A stretch of DNA of 64,000 nt, taken from Methylosinus sporium. Lineage in GTDB: Bacteria > Pseudomonadota > Alphaproteobacteria > Rhizobiales > Beijerinckiaceae. The notes below the pieces were generated by a model, which saw nothing but the letters and a program-made list of their open reading frames with translations, searched no databases and was not told where the DNA came from. The translations under genes were made by a program, and so were the position numbers. Below are positions 19,095 to 28,252 of the stretch, piece after piece. Positions within the stretch are counted from its first letter, which is position 1, and each line of letters starts with the position of its first letter. The stretch is taken from NCBI RefSeq assembly GCF_003113265.1, contig NZ_PUIV01000018.1, forward strand, positions 1-64,000, given 5' to 3'.

Positions 19095-20064
19095 CTAAAT
19101 CAGCCCCATCACCTGCAGCGCGTCGGCGATCTCCTCGCGCCGTTTCTCCACCGCCGCCTCGCCTTCGCGCACGGCTTCCTCCGTGCGGTCGAATTCGAGC
19201 AGACCGATATGGCCGACGCGCGGCGTGATGTGCACGTCGGGCGGATCGCCGGCGAGGCGCGAGCGCGTCAAGCGGTCCTGCATTATGCTGAGCGATGTCG
19301 TCATCACGCCGAAAATGCTCGGGCGGTCGGGGTCGCGGCGGAAGACGCCGCGCGTGAGCGCCTCGGTGAGCGAGGCGACGAAGGGCTTCTGCTTTTGCTC
19401 GAGCAGAGTCGCCGGATCGAAGCCCATGGTCGAGGGAATGCGCGCGGCGTCGCGCGACTTGCCGATGATGTCGGTGTTGAGATTGACGGCGATGACGAGT
19501 TCCGCGCCGAGCGCGCGGCAGGCGGCGACGGGCAGAGGATCGACCAGCGCGCCATCGGCGAGCCAGCGCCCGTCCACCTCCATGGGCGGGAACAGGCCCG
19601 GCAGCGAGAAGGAGGCGCGCAGCGCTTCGGCGAGATCGCCCTTTTGCAGCCAGATCTCATGGCCGGTGACGAGATCGGTGGCGACGGCGACGAAAGGCGT
19701 CGGCAAGGTCTCGACGCGCATGGGGCCGAGCGCGCGGCGCAGCTCCATCAGCAGGCGGTCGCCCTTGATGAGTCCGCCATAGCCGAGCTGGAGATCGAGA
19801 TAGGAGACGATCTTGCGCTTGTCGAGCGAGGCGGCCCAGGCCTCCAGCTCGTCGAGCTTGCCGGCGAGAAAGCAGCCGCCGACGAGCGCGCCAGCCGAGG
19901 TTCCGGCGACGACATCGAAGGAGACGCCCATCTTCGTCAAGGCGCGCAAGGCGCCGGATATGCGCCCAGCCGCGCGCCATGCCGGAGCTGAGCGCGAGGC
20001 CGATTCTCCGCCGGCCGAGCGGATGCTCCGCGGTTTCGTGCGTTTCCGTCGCTTCCATCGCCAT
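19095..20064 (-). pseudogene. Patatin-like phospholipase (RssA/NTE family), frameshifted
   Basis: Patatin-type serine hydrolases use a Ser-Asp dyad to cleave acyl esters. The N-terminus is in one frame (RRIGLALSSGMARGWAHI, the oxyanion-loop region) and the rest in another (ALRALTKMGVSFDVVAGTS), with the nucleophile motif GTSAG and the DGALVDPLP Asp motif intact. One extra G in the GG pair at 19956-19957 explains the shift: removing it restores HIGALRALTKMG. The reading frame therefore breaks at about residue 36. It is either a young pseudogene or a sequencing error. A product restarted after the shift would lack the oxyanion loop. Confidence 0.8.
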
Positions 20065-20166
20065 TGCCGCTCAGGCTCTTTTCTTCCGTCCGCGTCGCTC
20101 ACATATCATATTCGCTACATTCGTGGGACGGGGTGGCGCAGCTCATGTCGCGAGGGGACGGCCGAA

Positions 20167-21282
20167 ATGAGCGGCGAGACGATCGAATATGATCGCTTTC
20201 GGGTGATGGTCGAAGCCTCGCCGGCGGCGATCCTCATCGTGGGCGCCGACGGGCTGGTGCGCTACGCCAATCGCGAGACGGAGATTCTCTTCGGCTATGC
20301 GCGCGACGAATTGATCGGGCGCTCGGTCGATCTGCTGACCCCGGCCGTGACGCGCCGCCGACATGCGGCGTTTCGACGGCTCTATTACGTCGATCCCGGC
20401 CGCCGCATGATGGGCGTCGGCCATGAGATAAGGGCGCGGCGGCGCGACGGCTGCGAGTTTCCAGTCGAGATCGGCCTCGCGCCGCTCATGACGGAGCGCG
20501 AGCTTCTCGTCACGGCGACGATCATCGATATGAGCGAGCGCCGCGCGGCGGAGCGGGCGCTCGCCGGGAGCGTCGCCGAGCTGGAGCGCGTCAATGAGCG
20601 GCTCGGCCAATTCGCTTATGTCGCCTCGCTCGATCTGCAGCAGCCGCTGGCGGAGATCGCGTCGCAATCATCGCGCCTCGAGGCGGCGATGAATGCGGGA
20701 GGCCTTGATGAAATCATGCAGGCGAGCGCGCATATGCGCTGCGCCGCGGTGCGCGCGCGCAAGCTCGTCGAGGATCTGCTCATTTATGCGCGAACCATCT
20801 ATGGCGATCAGCAATTGGAGGCGCTGGAGCTGCGCGAGGAAGTGCAATTCTCGCTCGCCGCGCTGGCGCAATCGATCGCCGCGGGAGAGACCAGGCTCGA
20901 GGTCGATCTTCCCGCCGCCGCTTTCGTCGGCGACCGCGCGCAATTCGCTTGCCTGATGCAGAATATCGTCGCCAACGCCATCAAATATCGCAAGCCCGGC
21001 CGGCCGGCCGAGGTGACGATCGCGGCGACGCTGGAGGAGGGCGCGATCCATCTGTCGATCATCGACAAGGGCGTCGGCTTCGAGCAGCAATTCGCGCAGA
21101 AGATTTTCGAGCCGTTCAGCCGGCTGCAGAGCGATGTGGAATATGCCGGCACGGGCATAGAGCTGGCGATCTGCAAATCCATCGCGGATCGCCACGGCTG
21201 GGAGATAGAGGTCGAATCGCAGCCGGGCGACGGGACGGCGTTTCGCTTCGCGATTCCGACGCTGTTCGCGCCGTCTCTGTAA
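20167..21282 (+). CDS. PAS-domain histidine kinase-like protein lacking the phospho-His
   Basis: A 371-aa cytoplasmic sensor with a PAS domain (about 8-125, FRVMVEASPAAILIVGADGL), a dimerisation helix pair and a HATPase_c domain. In related kinases the phospho-acceptor box reads FAYVASHDLQ; here it is FAYVASLDLQ, with Leu155 in place of His. The ATP-binding N box (QNIVANAIKYR) and G1 box (DKGVGFEQQF) are kept, but G2 reads GTGIELAICKS instead of GTGIGLAI. No response regulator is adjacent. It may be a pseudokinase, a sensor that works through another kinase, or a decaying gene. It diverges from the frameshifted patatin gene. Confidence 0.85.
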   Translation: MSGETIEYDRFRVMVEASPAAILIVGADGLVRYANRETEILFGYARDELIGRSVDLLTPAVTRRRHAAFRRLYYVDPGRRMMGVGHEIRARRRDGCEFPVEIGLAPLMTERELLVTATIIDMSERRAAERALAGSVAELERVNERLGQFAYVASLDLQQPLAEIASQSSRLEAAMNAGGLDEIMQASAHMRCAAVRARKLVEDLLIYARTIYGDQQLEALELREEVQFSLAALAQSIAAGETRLEVDLPAAAFVGDRAQFACLMQNIVANAIKYRKPGRPAEVTIAATLEEGAIHLSIIDKGVGFEQQFAQKIFEPFSRLQSDVEYAGTGIELAICKSIADRHGWEIEVESQPGDGTAFRFAIPTLFAPSL

Positions 21283-21284
21283 GT

Positions 21285-21308
21285 CCTTCTCCCGCATGCG
21301 GGAGAAGG
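21285..21308. terminator. Perfect palindrome between convergent genes
   Basis: A 24-base perfect palindrome (CCTTCTCCCGCA with its complement) lies three bases after the kinase stop and nine bases before the end of the convergent ubiH-type gene. It probably acts as a hairpin for both 3' ends, although no T-run is present. Confidence 0.55.
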
Positions 21309-21316
21309 AGCGCGCG

Positions 21317-22663
21317 TCAGCCGAGGCGCGAGGCGGTCTCGCGCAAATGGGCGAAGGCGCCTTTCGCCGCGTCGACGATCGCCTCCGGCCCGCGCGGGCG
21401 CTTGCCGCGCATTCGCGGTTCCTTCGGCGCCTCGTCGCGCATCAGCCGCGGCTGCGCGAGATGCGGCGCCACGCCCTCGCGCATCACCGCGCGGCGTAGT
21501 GGGCCGAGCGCCGTCATGGCGATGAAGCCGGCACCGCGAATGAGATCGATCGGCAGATAAGGGATGATCAGCGAGCGATTGAGCAGATCGACCCCATGGG
21601 TGCGGAAGCCGATATCGGCGCGGCGGTGCATTTCGTAACGCATCAGGGCGCGCGAAAGCTCCTTGGGATTGCGCAGATCGACGCTGGCGAGGCAATCCTC
21701 GAGATCGGCGACGTCGCGCAGGCTGAGATTGAGCCCCTGCGCGCCGATCGGCGGAAACACATGGCAGGTCTCGCCGACCAGCGCGAGCCGCGGCGCGGTG
21801 AGCCGCGACACTTGCAGCCCGCCCATGCGGAACTCGCCAATGCCGCTCTCGATCGTGATGGAGCCGAGTTTTTCCCGAGAGTAGTCCTCCATCTCATATT
21901 GCAGCTCGTCGCGCGGCTTGGCGAGGCGGCGCTTGGCGTCGCGCGGGCTCATCAGCCAGACGAGGCTGGAGCGATGCTCCGCGCCCTCGCGCGGCGGCAG
22001 CGGCACCAGAGTGAAGGGGCCCGAGCGCGTGTGAAATTCGGTCGAGACATTGTCGTGCGGCAGCTCGTGGCGCAGCAGGGCGGTGAGAGCGACCTGCGGA
22101 TAAGTCCATTCCTTCGTGTCTATGCCGGCGGCGGCGCGTGCGCGGCTGGCGCGGCCGTCGGCGGCCACGATGAAATCGGCGGCGATGCGGCGCCCGTCGG
22201 CGAGGATCGCGGCGGCGCCGTCGTCCTCGAATTCATAGTCGGCGATGTCGCTCTCGACGATCTCGAAGCTCTGCTCGGCGCGCGCGTGCTCGAGCAATAT
22301 GGCGGTCAGCTCGTCATTGGAGACGTTGAGGCCGAAGGCGGGAAGATCGATCTCCTCCGAGCGCATCACGAGATCGGGCACGGGGAGAAGCTGGTCCGTG
22401 TCGTCGATCATCTGGATCGTCTCGATCGGACAGGCGGCGGCGCGCACCTTCTCCAGCACGCCGATCGAATCGAGAAAGCGCACCGAGGCTTCGAACAGCG
22501 CGATGGTGCGGCCGGGCAGAGGCGGAGGAAAGCGCCCGGCGAGCGTCACGCGCCAGCCGGCCTTCGCGAAAGCGAGGGCGGCGGCTATGCCGGTGGAGCC
22601 GGCGCCGGCCACGAGAATCTGCGTGTCGATCGCAGGGCTTTCGCCCGCTATAGTCTCGGCCAT
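21317..22663 (-). CDS. UbiH/UbiF/VisC-family FAD-dependent hydroxylase
   Basis: A 448-aa flavoprotein monooxygenase of the ubiquinone-hydroxylase family, which adds hydroxyls to the ubiquinone ring. It shows the N-terminal dinucleotide-binding GAGSTGIAAALAFAKAG, the family motif DFIVAADGRASRAR and the second FAD motif ALVGETCHVFPPIGAQGLNL. The N-terminal ATG at 22663 was chosen because family similarity begins just after. The 50-residue C-terminal extension (from about 400) is basic and Pro-rich. The position hydroxylated cannot be told from sequence. Confidence 0.9.
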   Translation of the reverse strand: MAETIAGESPAIDTQILVAGAGSTGIAAALAFAKAGWRVTLAGRFPPPLPGRTIALFEASVRFLDSIGVLEKVRAAACPIETIQMIDDTDQLLPVPDLVMRSEEIDLPAFGLNVSNDELTAILLEHARAEQSFEIVESDIADYEFEDDGAAAILADGRRIAADFIVAADGRASRARAAAGIDTKEWTYPQVALTALLRHELPHDNVSTEFHTRSGPFTLVPLPPREGAEHRSSLVWLMSPRDAKRRLAKPRDELQYEMEDYSREKLGSITIESGIGEFRMGGLQVSRLTAPRLALVGETCHVFPPIGAQGLNLSLRDVADLEDCLASVDLRNPKELSRALMRYEMHRRADIGFRTHGVDLLNRSLIIPYLPIDLIRGAGFIAMTALGPLRRAVMREGVAPHLAQPRLMRDEAPKEPRMRGKRPRGPEAIVDAAKGAFAHLRETASRLG

Positions 22664-22693
22664 ATGCTTCGTCTCCGTTTCGGGAATCCTTCT

Positions 22694-22725
22694 ACACCAA
22701 GGGGAGGGGAAGGCGAAGCCGTCCG
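22694..22725. repeat. Partial copy of family A repeat
   Basis: The stretch around GGGGAGGGGAAGGCGAAG shares GGCGAAGCCGTC with the end of the repeat pair at 1049-1112. It lies between the divergent ubiH-type and quinone-oxidoreductase genes and appears truncated. Confidence 0.4.
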
Positions 22726-22835
22726 CCGGCGGCTTTCCGTCGCTACTCGAAAATCTGTTGGCTTTGTCGCCTGCGTCAATCCATGGTCGCAATCGACGCG
22801 GATTTTTTGCGCTGCGAAGTCATTCGGAGACGATC

Positions 22836-23807
22836 ATGGTGAAGGCGATACGCATTTACGAGACGGGCGGGCCGCAGGTTCTGCGCTATGAGGATGTCGA
22901 GCTTCCTCCGCCCGGCCCGGGCGAGGCGCAGATCGTCCAGAAGGCGATCGGCGTCAATTACATCGATGTCTATTTGCGGAGCGGCTCCTATCCTTCGACG
23001 CTCCCCTTCGTCCCCGGCTTCGAGGGCGCCGGCGAGGTGGTCGCGCTCGGGGAGGGCGTCGATGAATTCGAAATCGGCGATCGCGTCGCCTATGTCGGCC
23101 CGCTCGGCGGCTATGCGGAGGCGCGTAATCTGCCTGCGGCCGCGCTGGTGAAGCTGCGGAAATCGTTTTCTTTCGAGACCGGCGCCTCGATGATGCTCAA
23201 AGGGCTCACCGCGCAATATCTGCTGCGCCGCACCTATAAGGTGAAGGAAGGCGACCGCATTCTCGTCCATGCGGGGGCGGGCGGCGTCGGCCAATTGCTC
23301 TGCCAATGGGCAAGCGCGCTCGGCGCGCATGTGATCGCCACCGTCGGCGACGCGGAGAAGGCGAAAATCGCCAAAGAGGCGGGCGCGGAGCATACGATTC
23401 TCTATCGCAGCGAGGATTTCGCCGCCGCCGTGCGGGACATCACCGGCGGCAAGCTCTGCGACGTGGTCTATGACGGCGTCGGCCAGGCGACTTTTCCCGC
23501 TTCGCTCGATTGCCTGAAGCCTTTCGGACTTTTCGTCAGCTATGGCTCGGCCTCCGGCAAGATCGAGGCTTTCGACATAAATCTCCTGTCGCAAAAAGGC
23601 TCGCTCTTCGTCACGCGCCCCTCGCTCTTCGCTCACATCGCGCGGCGCAAGGATTATGAGAAGATGACGAACGACGTGGTCCGCGCGATCAAAAAGGGCC
23701 TATTGCGGCTCGAGCGGCCGGCGCTCTATCGGCTCGAGGACGCCGCTCTCGTCCATGCGGATCTCGAGGCGCGGCGCACGACAGGCGCGCTCGTGCTCGT
23801 CCCCTGA
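22836..23807 (+). CDS. NADPH:quinone oxidoreductase (zeta-crystallin type)
   Basis: A 323-aa zinc-free medium-chain reductase that reduces quinones with NADPH. It has the N-terminal GroES-like domain (VKAIRIYETGGPQVLRYEDV, VNYIDVYLRSG) and the NADPH-binding motif VHAGAGGVGQLLCQWA. The structural-zinc cysteines of alcohol dehydrogenases are absent, as is usual for QOR. It diverges from the UbiH-type gene, so both may handle quinones, but the link is only positional. A terminator lies about 290 bases downstream. Confidence 0.92.
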   Translation: MVKAIRIYETGGPQVLRYEDVELPPPGPGEAQIVQKAIGVNYIDVYLRSGSYPSTLPFVPGFEGAGEVVALGEGVDEFEIGDRVAYVGPLGGYAEARNLPAAALVKLRKSFSFETGASMMLKGLTAQYLLRRTYKVKEGDRILVHAGAGGVGQLLCQWASALGAHVIATVGDAEKAKIAKEAGAEHTILYRSEDFAAAVRDITGGKLCDVVYDGVGQATFPASLDCLKPFGLFVSYGSASGKIEAFDINLLSQKGSLFVTRPSLFAHIARRKDYEKMTNDVVRAIKKGLLRLERPALYRLEDAALVHADLEARRTTGALVLVP

Positions 23808-23832
23808 GCCGTCGCCGCAAAATCTTCGCAGA

Positions 23833-23850
23833 TGTGACATTTTGGTCACA
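23833..23850. promoter_or_regulatory. TGTGAC/GTCACA dyad
   Basis: TGTGAC and GTCACA flank six bases (ATTTTG), 25 bases after the quinone-oxidoreductase stop. The half-sites resemble CRP/FNR-family targets, but the TGTGA and TCACA cores are eight bases apart rather than six. It could belong to the promoter region of rsfS. Confidence 0.3.
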
Positions 23851-24095
23851 GCGCGGGCGTTGCGGCGTAGGTCGCAGAATTTAGCGGATTGAATTTGCGG
23901 GCGCTGCCGAATCGCTATGTTCGGCCCCGCCCGCTCGGGCGGCGCTCGAGCGCGGCCGTGTGAGCGCTTTTCGCGGCCAAGCCTGGACAAATGCGACCTT
24001 TTATGCCGGGCGCAGCCTCGCGGAATCGGATAGGCTCCGCAATTGTTCCGGCTTCGAGGTTCCTCCCACCTCACGATGGGCCGGGGCCCACTTCC

Positions 24096-24124
24096 AAAAC
24101 CCGGCGTTCTCGCCGGGTTTTTTT
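24096..24124 (+). terminator. Rho-independent terminator
   Basis: A GC-rich stem (ACCCGGCG with CGCCGGGT) closes on TTCT and is followed by a run of seven T residues; a preceding A-run makes it usable on both strands. It probably ends the quinone-oxidoreductase transcript and insulates rsfS. Confidence 0.9.
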
Positions 24125-24195
24125 CCGCCCGCGGCCGTCGCTCGGGCCGCGCGTCTTTCCGCCTTTTTCTATGATTAATAGAAGCTTATGTCGAT

Positions 24196-24750
24196 GTGTC
24201 GGGCCTGCGAGGGACGGCGAGCGCCGTCTTTGCCGCGCGCTTTCGCTCCCGCGCGCGCTTCTGCGCGGTTGCATTCGGGCTCAAAACGGCACATCTTGAA
24301 GGACGCGGCGCCAGCGCCGCGAAGCATGAGGGTCACAAGCTGACGACAAGTCTTCCCGGGGCGGCGCGCGCGCCGTCTCAGCCGGCTTCCGGGCCGATCG
24401 GCCAGATCGCCGGCTCCATCGTCCAAAAAGTCCTCACCAGCCTCGACGACTCCAAGGCCGAGGACGTCATCTCCATCGATCTGCGCGGCAAGACGTCGAT
24501 CGCCGATGACATGGTCATCGCGACCGGCCGTTCGACCACGCATGTCGGCGCCATCGCCGACAAGCTGCTCAAAGCCTGCAAGGAGGCCGGTCTCGTCGCT
24601 CCGCGCGTCGAGGGTTTGCCGCAGTGCGATTGGGTGCTGATCGACGCGGGCGACGTCATCGTCCACATTTTCCGGCCCGAGGTGCGCCAGTTCTACAACC
24701 TCGAGAAAATGTGGGGCGGCGCGCGGCCGAGCGAGCTGCGCGCGGTCTAA
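24196..24750 (+). CDS. rsfS: Ribosomal silencing factor RsfS
   Basis: RsfS binds ribosomal protein uL14 and blocks subunit joining when nutrients run low. The conserved domain covers the last 115 residues: DDSKAEDVISIDLRGKTSIA, DDMVIATGRSTTHVGAIADK, DWVLIDAGDVIVHIFRPEVR and FYNLEKMW. The open frame extends upstream to a GTG at 24196 (184 aa), longer than the usual 110-150 aa. No ATG with a ribosome site was found nearer the domain, so the true start is unresolved. rlmH follows after 69 bases, the normal pairing. Confidence 0.88.
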   Translation: MSGLRGTASAVFAARFRSRARFCAVAFGLKTAHLEGRGASAAKHEGHKLTTSLPGAARAPSQPASGPIGQIAGSIVQKVLTSLDDSKAEDVISIDLRGKTSIADDMVIATGRSTTHVGAIADKLLKACKEAGLVAPRVEGLPQCDWVLIDAGDVIVHIFRPEVRQFYNLEKMWGGARPSELRAV

Positions 24751-24819
24751 AAGCGGCGCCGCTGGGGGCGAAACGAGACAGGGCGGCGTTCGCCTCGACG
24801 CGAATGTCCGTAAGGGGAC

Positions 24820-25299
24820 ATGCGTCTCGGAATTCTTTGTGTCGGGCGGCTCAAGGCCGGCCCGGAGCGCGATCTCTACGCGCGTTACGCCGCCCGCATC
24901 GCGGCGATGCGAAATCTCGGGCTCGTGGGGCTCGATCTTCAGGAAATCGACGAGAGCAGGGCGCGCAATCCGGCCGAGCGCATGGCGCAGGAGGGCGAAG
25001 GACTGCTCGCCGCTCTGCCGGCCGGCGCAAAGCTCGTCGTCTTCGACGAGCGTGGGACCGCCGCCAGCAGCGCCGATTTCGCCGCCATGGTCGCGAGCCA
25101 ACGTGACAAAGGCGCGAAATCGCTGTGGTTCGCCATCGGCGGCTCGGAGGGGCTGACGCCTGCGGTGCGGGAGAAGGCGGGCGCGGTCTTTTCCTTCGGG
25201 CGCATGACGCTGCCGCATCAGATCGTGCGCATTCTCGTCGCCGAGCAGATCTATCGGGCGACGACCATTCTCGCCGGACATCCGTATCATCGCGCCTGA
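24820..25299 (+). CDS. rlmH: 23S rRNA pseudouridine-1915 N3-methyltransferase RlmH
   Basis: RlmH is a SPOUT methyltransferase that methylates pseudouridine 1915 in helix 69 of 23S rRNA. The 159-aa sequence starts MRLGILCVGRLKAGPERDLY and contains KLVVFDERGTAASSADFA, the SAM-binding knot LWFAIGGSEGLTP and the C-terminal RMTLPHQIVRILVAEQIYRA ending HPYHRA. Length and motifs are typical. The start at 24820 follows GGGGAC. Confidence 0.96.
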   Translation: MRLGILCVGRLKAGPERDLYARYAARIAAMRNLGLVGLDLQEIDESRARNPAERMAQEGEGLLAALPAGAKLVVFDERGTAASSADFAAMVASQRDKGAKSLWFAIGGSEGLTPAVREKAGAVFSFGRMTLPHQIVRILVAEQIYRATTILAGHPYHRA

Positions 25300-25394
25300 G
25301 GCGCCTTCATGCGTCCCCGCCGAGGGGACACGGAGCGAAGGGACACGATGATTGCATCTCGAGGGTCGGCCGCGATCAGAGCCAGAGGACCGAA

Positions 25395-25673
25395 ATGACC
25401 GAGCCGCCGCTGATACGCTTCGTCGTCTGCGTCGGAGACGTTTGCGACCGCGAGGGACGCGGGAGCGTGCTGCACGAGCGCTTGAGCGAGGCGCTCGACT
25501 TCGATTTCGGCAAAGGGATCGCCGCCGGCGAAATCGCCTGCGTGCGGCGCAGCTGCCTGCGCCATTGCTCGCGAGGAATCCCCATGGTGCGGATCGAGCC
25601 GTCCGGCGACGTTCACGCCGATCCGGACATAGAGCAGATGCTCGATCTCGTCGTCGAGGCGCTCGCCGGCTGA
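25395..25673 (+). CDS. Thioredoxin-like [2Fe-2S] ferredoxin-type small protein
   Basis: A 92-aa protein with five cysteines: C12 and C17 (FVVCVGDVCDREG), and C49, C54 and C58 (CVRRSCLRHCSRG). The layout resembles thioredoxin-fold [2Fe-2S] proteins such as the NuoE-like and cyanobacterial (2Fe-2S) ferredoxin families, in which the first pair and a later pair bind the cluster. The sequence ends with GIPMVRIEPSGDVHADPDIE, similar to those families. No electron-transfer partner is adjacent. An iron-sulfur role is inferred from cysteine spacing. Confidence 0.65.
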   Translation: MTEPPLIRFVVCVGDVCDREGRGSVLHERLSEALDFDFGKGIAAGEIACVRRSCLRHCSRGIPMVRIEPSGDVHADPDIEQMLDLVVEALAG

Positions 25674-25684
25674 GTGAAAACGCC

Positions 25685-27235
25685 TTATTCGTCCCCGACC
25701 TTGGCCGGCTTGAGCACCACAGGGCGCAGCAGGAAGGATGGAATATGGTCGCCGAGGCCGATGACCGGCGGCCCGTCGTCCTCCGGTTGGCGCGTCGGCC
25801 GGCGGTCGCGCCGATCGCCATAGGTCGGCGGCCGCTCGGGACGGGCCGGCCTGGCCGGCGGCCTCGCCTCCCGCTCTGGTCTCGCCTCGCGATCTTGGGC
25901 GGCGCGCTCCTGACGGGGAGCGCGCTCTCGAGGCGGCTCACGCTCCTGCCGGGCCTCGCGACGCGGCTCACGCTCGGACCTTGCTTCACGCTCTGTTCTG
26001 GCCTCGCGTTCTGGCGCGGCGCGTCGGCCGCTCCGCTCGCCGCTGCTGCGCGAGCGCCCGCGTCCGCGCGATTCACGGGCCGGCGCTTCGGAGGGCGGCG
26101 GCAACTCGTCGAGGCCGGGGCCCTCCCAATCGATCTTCTTGCCGATCAGCGTCTCGATCTGATCGAGATATTTGCGGTCGTCGTCGGTGACGAGGGTGAA
26201 GGCCGTGCCCGAGCGGCCGGCGCGGCCGGTGCGGCCGATGCGATGGACATAATCCTCGCTATGCGTCGGCACGTCGAAATTGAAGACATGGCTGACGTCG
26301 GGAATATCGAGGCCGCGCGCCGCGACGTCGGAGCAGACGAGGAGATTGACGTCGCCATTCTTGAAGGCGTCGAGCGAGGCCATGCGCGCGAGCTGGTCCA
26401 TATCGCCGTGCAGCGCGCCGGCGGAAAAGCCGTGCTTGTCGAGCGAGCGATGCAATATGGCGACATCGCGCTTTCGATTGCAGAAGATGATCGCGTTTTT
26501 GAAGCTGTCCGCGCCGCGGATGATCCGGCGCAGCGTCTCGCGCTTCTCGGCGTGGCCATGGGTGGCGACCAGCGCCTGGCGGATGGTCGCCGCCGTCGTC
26601 GAGGCGCGCGCCACCTCGACTCGTACAGGATTGTGCAAAAAGGCCTCGGTGAGGCGCGTGATCTCCGGCGGCATCGTCGCGGAGAAGAACAAAGTCTGCC
26701 GCGTGAAGGGCACCAGCTTGCAGACGCGCTCTATGTCCGGGATGAAGCCCATGTCGAGCATACGATCGGCCTCGTCGATGACGAGGATCTCGATATTGGT
26801 GAGCAGCAGCTTGCCGCGATCGAAGAAGTCGAGCAGGCGGCCGGGCGTCGCGATCAGCACATCGGCGCCGCGCATGATCTTGGCTTCCTGATCGCCAAAG
26901 GAGACGCCGCCGATCAGCAGCGCGACATTGAGCTTGTGATTCGCGCCATATTTGGCGAAGCTCGCCTCGACCTGCGCGGCGAGCTCGCGCGTCGGCTCGA
27001 GAATCAGCGTGCGCGGCATTCGTGCGCGGGCGCGGCCCTGCTCGAGCCGGCACAGCATGGGCAGCGTGAACGCCGCCGTCTTGCCTGTGCCCGTCTGGGC
27101 GATGCCCAGAATGTCGCGCCCCTGCAGCGCCGGAGGAATGGCCTGTTCCTGAATGGGCGTCGGCTTGGTGTAGCCGGACGCCTCAACGGCCGCGAGGACC
27201 TTTTGGGAAAGGCCGAGTTCGTCGAAGGTCATCAA
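25685..27235 (-). CDS. DEAD-box RNA helicase (RhlE type)
   Basis: A 516-aa ATP-dependent RNA helicase. All core motifs are seen: Q motif (KPTPIQEQAIP), Walker A AQTGTGKTAAF, PTRELAAQV, DEAD, SAT (FFSATMP), and HRIGRTGRAGR in the second RecA domain. After about residue 375 comes a long Arg/Glu-rich disordered tail with repeated RE and ER dipeptides, typical of RhlE paralogues in ribosome assembly or cold adaptation. About 250 bases without a gene lie upstream of its start. Confidence 0.94.
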   Translation of the reverse strand: MMTFDELGLSQKVLAAVEASGYTKPTPIQEQAIPPALQGRDILGIAQTGTGKTAAFTLPMLCRLEQGRARARMPRTLILEPTRELAAQVEASFAKYGANHKLNVALLIGGVSFGDQEAKIMRGADVLIATPGRLLDFFDRGKLLLTNIEILVIDEADRMLDMGFIPDIERVCKLVPFTRQTLFFSATMPPEITRLTEAFLHNPVRVEVARASTTAATIRQALVATHGHAEKRETLRRIIRGADSFKNAIIFCNRKRDVAILHRSLDKHGFSAGALHGDMDQLARMASLDAFKNGDVNLLVCSDVAARGLDIPDVSHVFNFDVPTHSEDYVHRIGRTGRAGRSGTAFTLVTDDDRKYLDQIETLIGKKIDWEGPGLDELPPPSEAPARESRGRGRSRSSGERSGRRAAPEREARTEREARSEREPRREARQEREPPRERAPRQERAAQDREARPEREARPPARPARPERPPTYGDRRDRRPTRQPEDDGPPVIGLGDHIPSFLLRPVVLKPAKVGDE

Positions 27236-27483
27236 TTGTCCTGGTCGCGGCTTTCATGACATTTGGCAAGGGAAGGGCGCGCGTGTGCCGCGGGGGCGCG
27301 CGTCGTCCTCGAGAGGCGGGACCGTCGCAAATGACGTTTGTGTTCCGCTGGCGTTCTGCTCGTCGTCGGGGGAGCAAGACGCGCGCCATGCTTGAAGCCG
27401 AACGCGTCGGATGTCAATGGAATTGACGCGGCGCATCATGAGCGGCGCGCGGGGGCAGCGGCCGCGCGCGCTTCGATTTCGCC

Positions 27484-27810
27484 CTATTTCGTGCCGGGCC
27501 CGCAGGGCGTGGCCGGCGCGACGGCCTTTTGGCCTGGCGCGATCGAGCCGGTCGCGGCGTGATCCACGCCGACGAAGCCGATGTGATGCAGAGACTGAGC
27601 CGTCGACGCGGGCTGCGCCGCCGCCGCCTGCACGCGGCCGCGCTCCTCTTTGTGAACAAAAGCGAGAAGCGGCAGCTCACCGTTTTGTAACTTTGCCGAC
27701 AGGACGTTGGCGCCGAGCACGCAGGCGAGCGCCACCACAGCCGAACCCAAGGCAACTTTTTCGACGAGCTTGCCCGCCGTGTCCCGCCGAAACCGATCCA
27801 GCATCGTCAT
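27484..27810 (-). CDS. Small membrane-anchored hypothetical protein
   Basis: A 108-aa protein with one membrane segment (about 17-40, VEKVALGSAVVALACVLGAN) and a Pro/Ala/Gln-rich outer tail ending PCGPGTK. A basic N-terminus (MTMLDRFRRD) suggests N-in topology. AGAGG precedes the ATG at 27810; the longer frame to 27960 has no such site. No family is recognised. It diverges from clpS. Confidence 0.6.
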   Translation of the reverse strand: MTMLDRFRRDTAGKLVEKVALGSAVVALACVLGANVLSAKLQNGELPLLAFVHKEERGRVQAAAAQPASTAQSLHHIGFVGVDHAATGSIAPGQKAVAPATPCGPGTK

Positions 27811-28252
27811 TCGCGCCTCTTTTGATTGCGCGCCACGCTTTTTGACCGGCCTCGATTTTAGGGGGTGGGAGTAAAGGACGTGTTTACGCTCGTGGTTTTC
27901 GACAGGTGCGCCGTCGCGGGGGCGGAATCGAGTTATTGGCGGCGCCCTTTGGAAACCCAATCGCGGCGCCGGGTCGCGCCTCGCGCCTCATTCACTTGTT
28001 CCGCCGCTGCGGCACATTATGTCCTAGGCGTATTGTGGACGGCGGCGCGCTGGAGGCGTCGCATCCGAGGCGCGCCTCGGAGTTTTTTCGGCGGTTTCAG
28101 CTTTTCGGGTCTTGCCAATGCTCCCGCGAGAAAGAACACTCGGCGTCTCTCCGCTTCGCCCGCGCCGCGAAAGTCGGCGAGGGGCCCGCGGCACGGAGAA
28201 TGCTACGCATACGCCGGACGGGCCTGTCGCGGGCGAAACTTCGGAAAGGGGA
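27811..28252. other. Intergenic region between divergent genes, no gene seen
   Basis: This 442-base stretch separates the small membrane-protein gene (minus) and clpS (plus). Open frames here have shadow-like composition, and no RNA gene or strong dyad was recognised. Both promoters should lie here. Confidence 0.4.

Noticed and set aside
23833-23850. CRP site after the quinone oxidoreductase
   Set aside because: The TGTGA and TCACA cores are eight bases apart rather than the six of the CRP/FNR consensus, and no matching promoter was found; kept only as a weak dyad.
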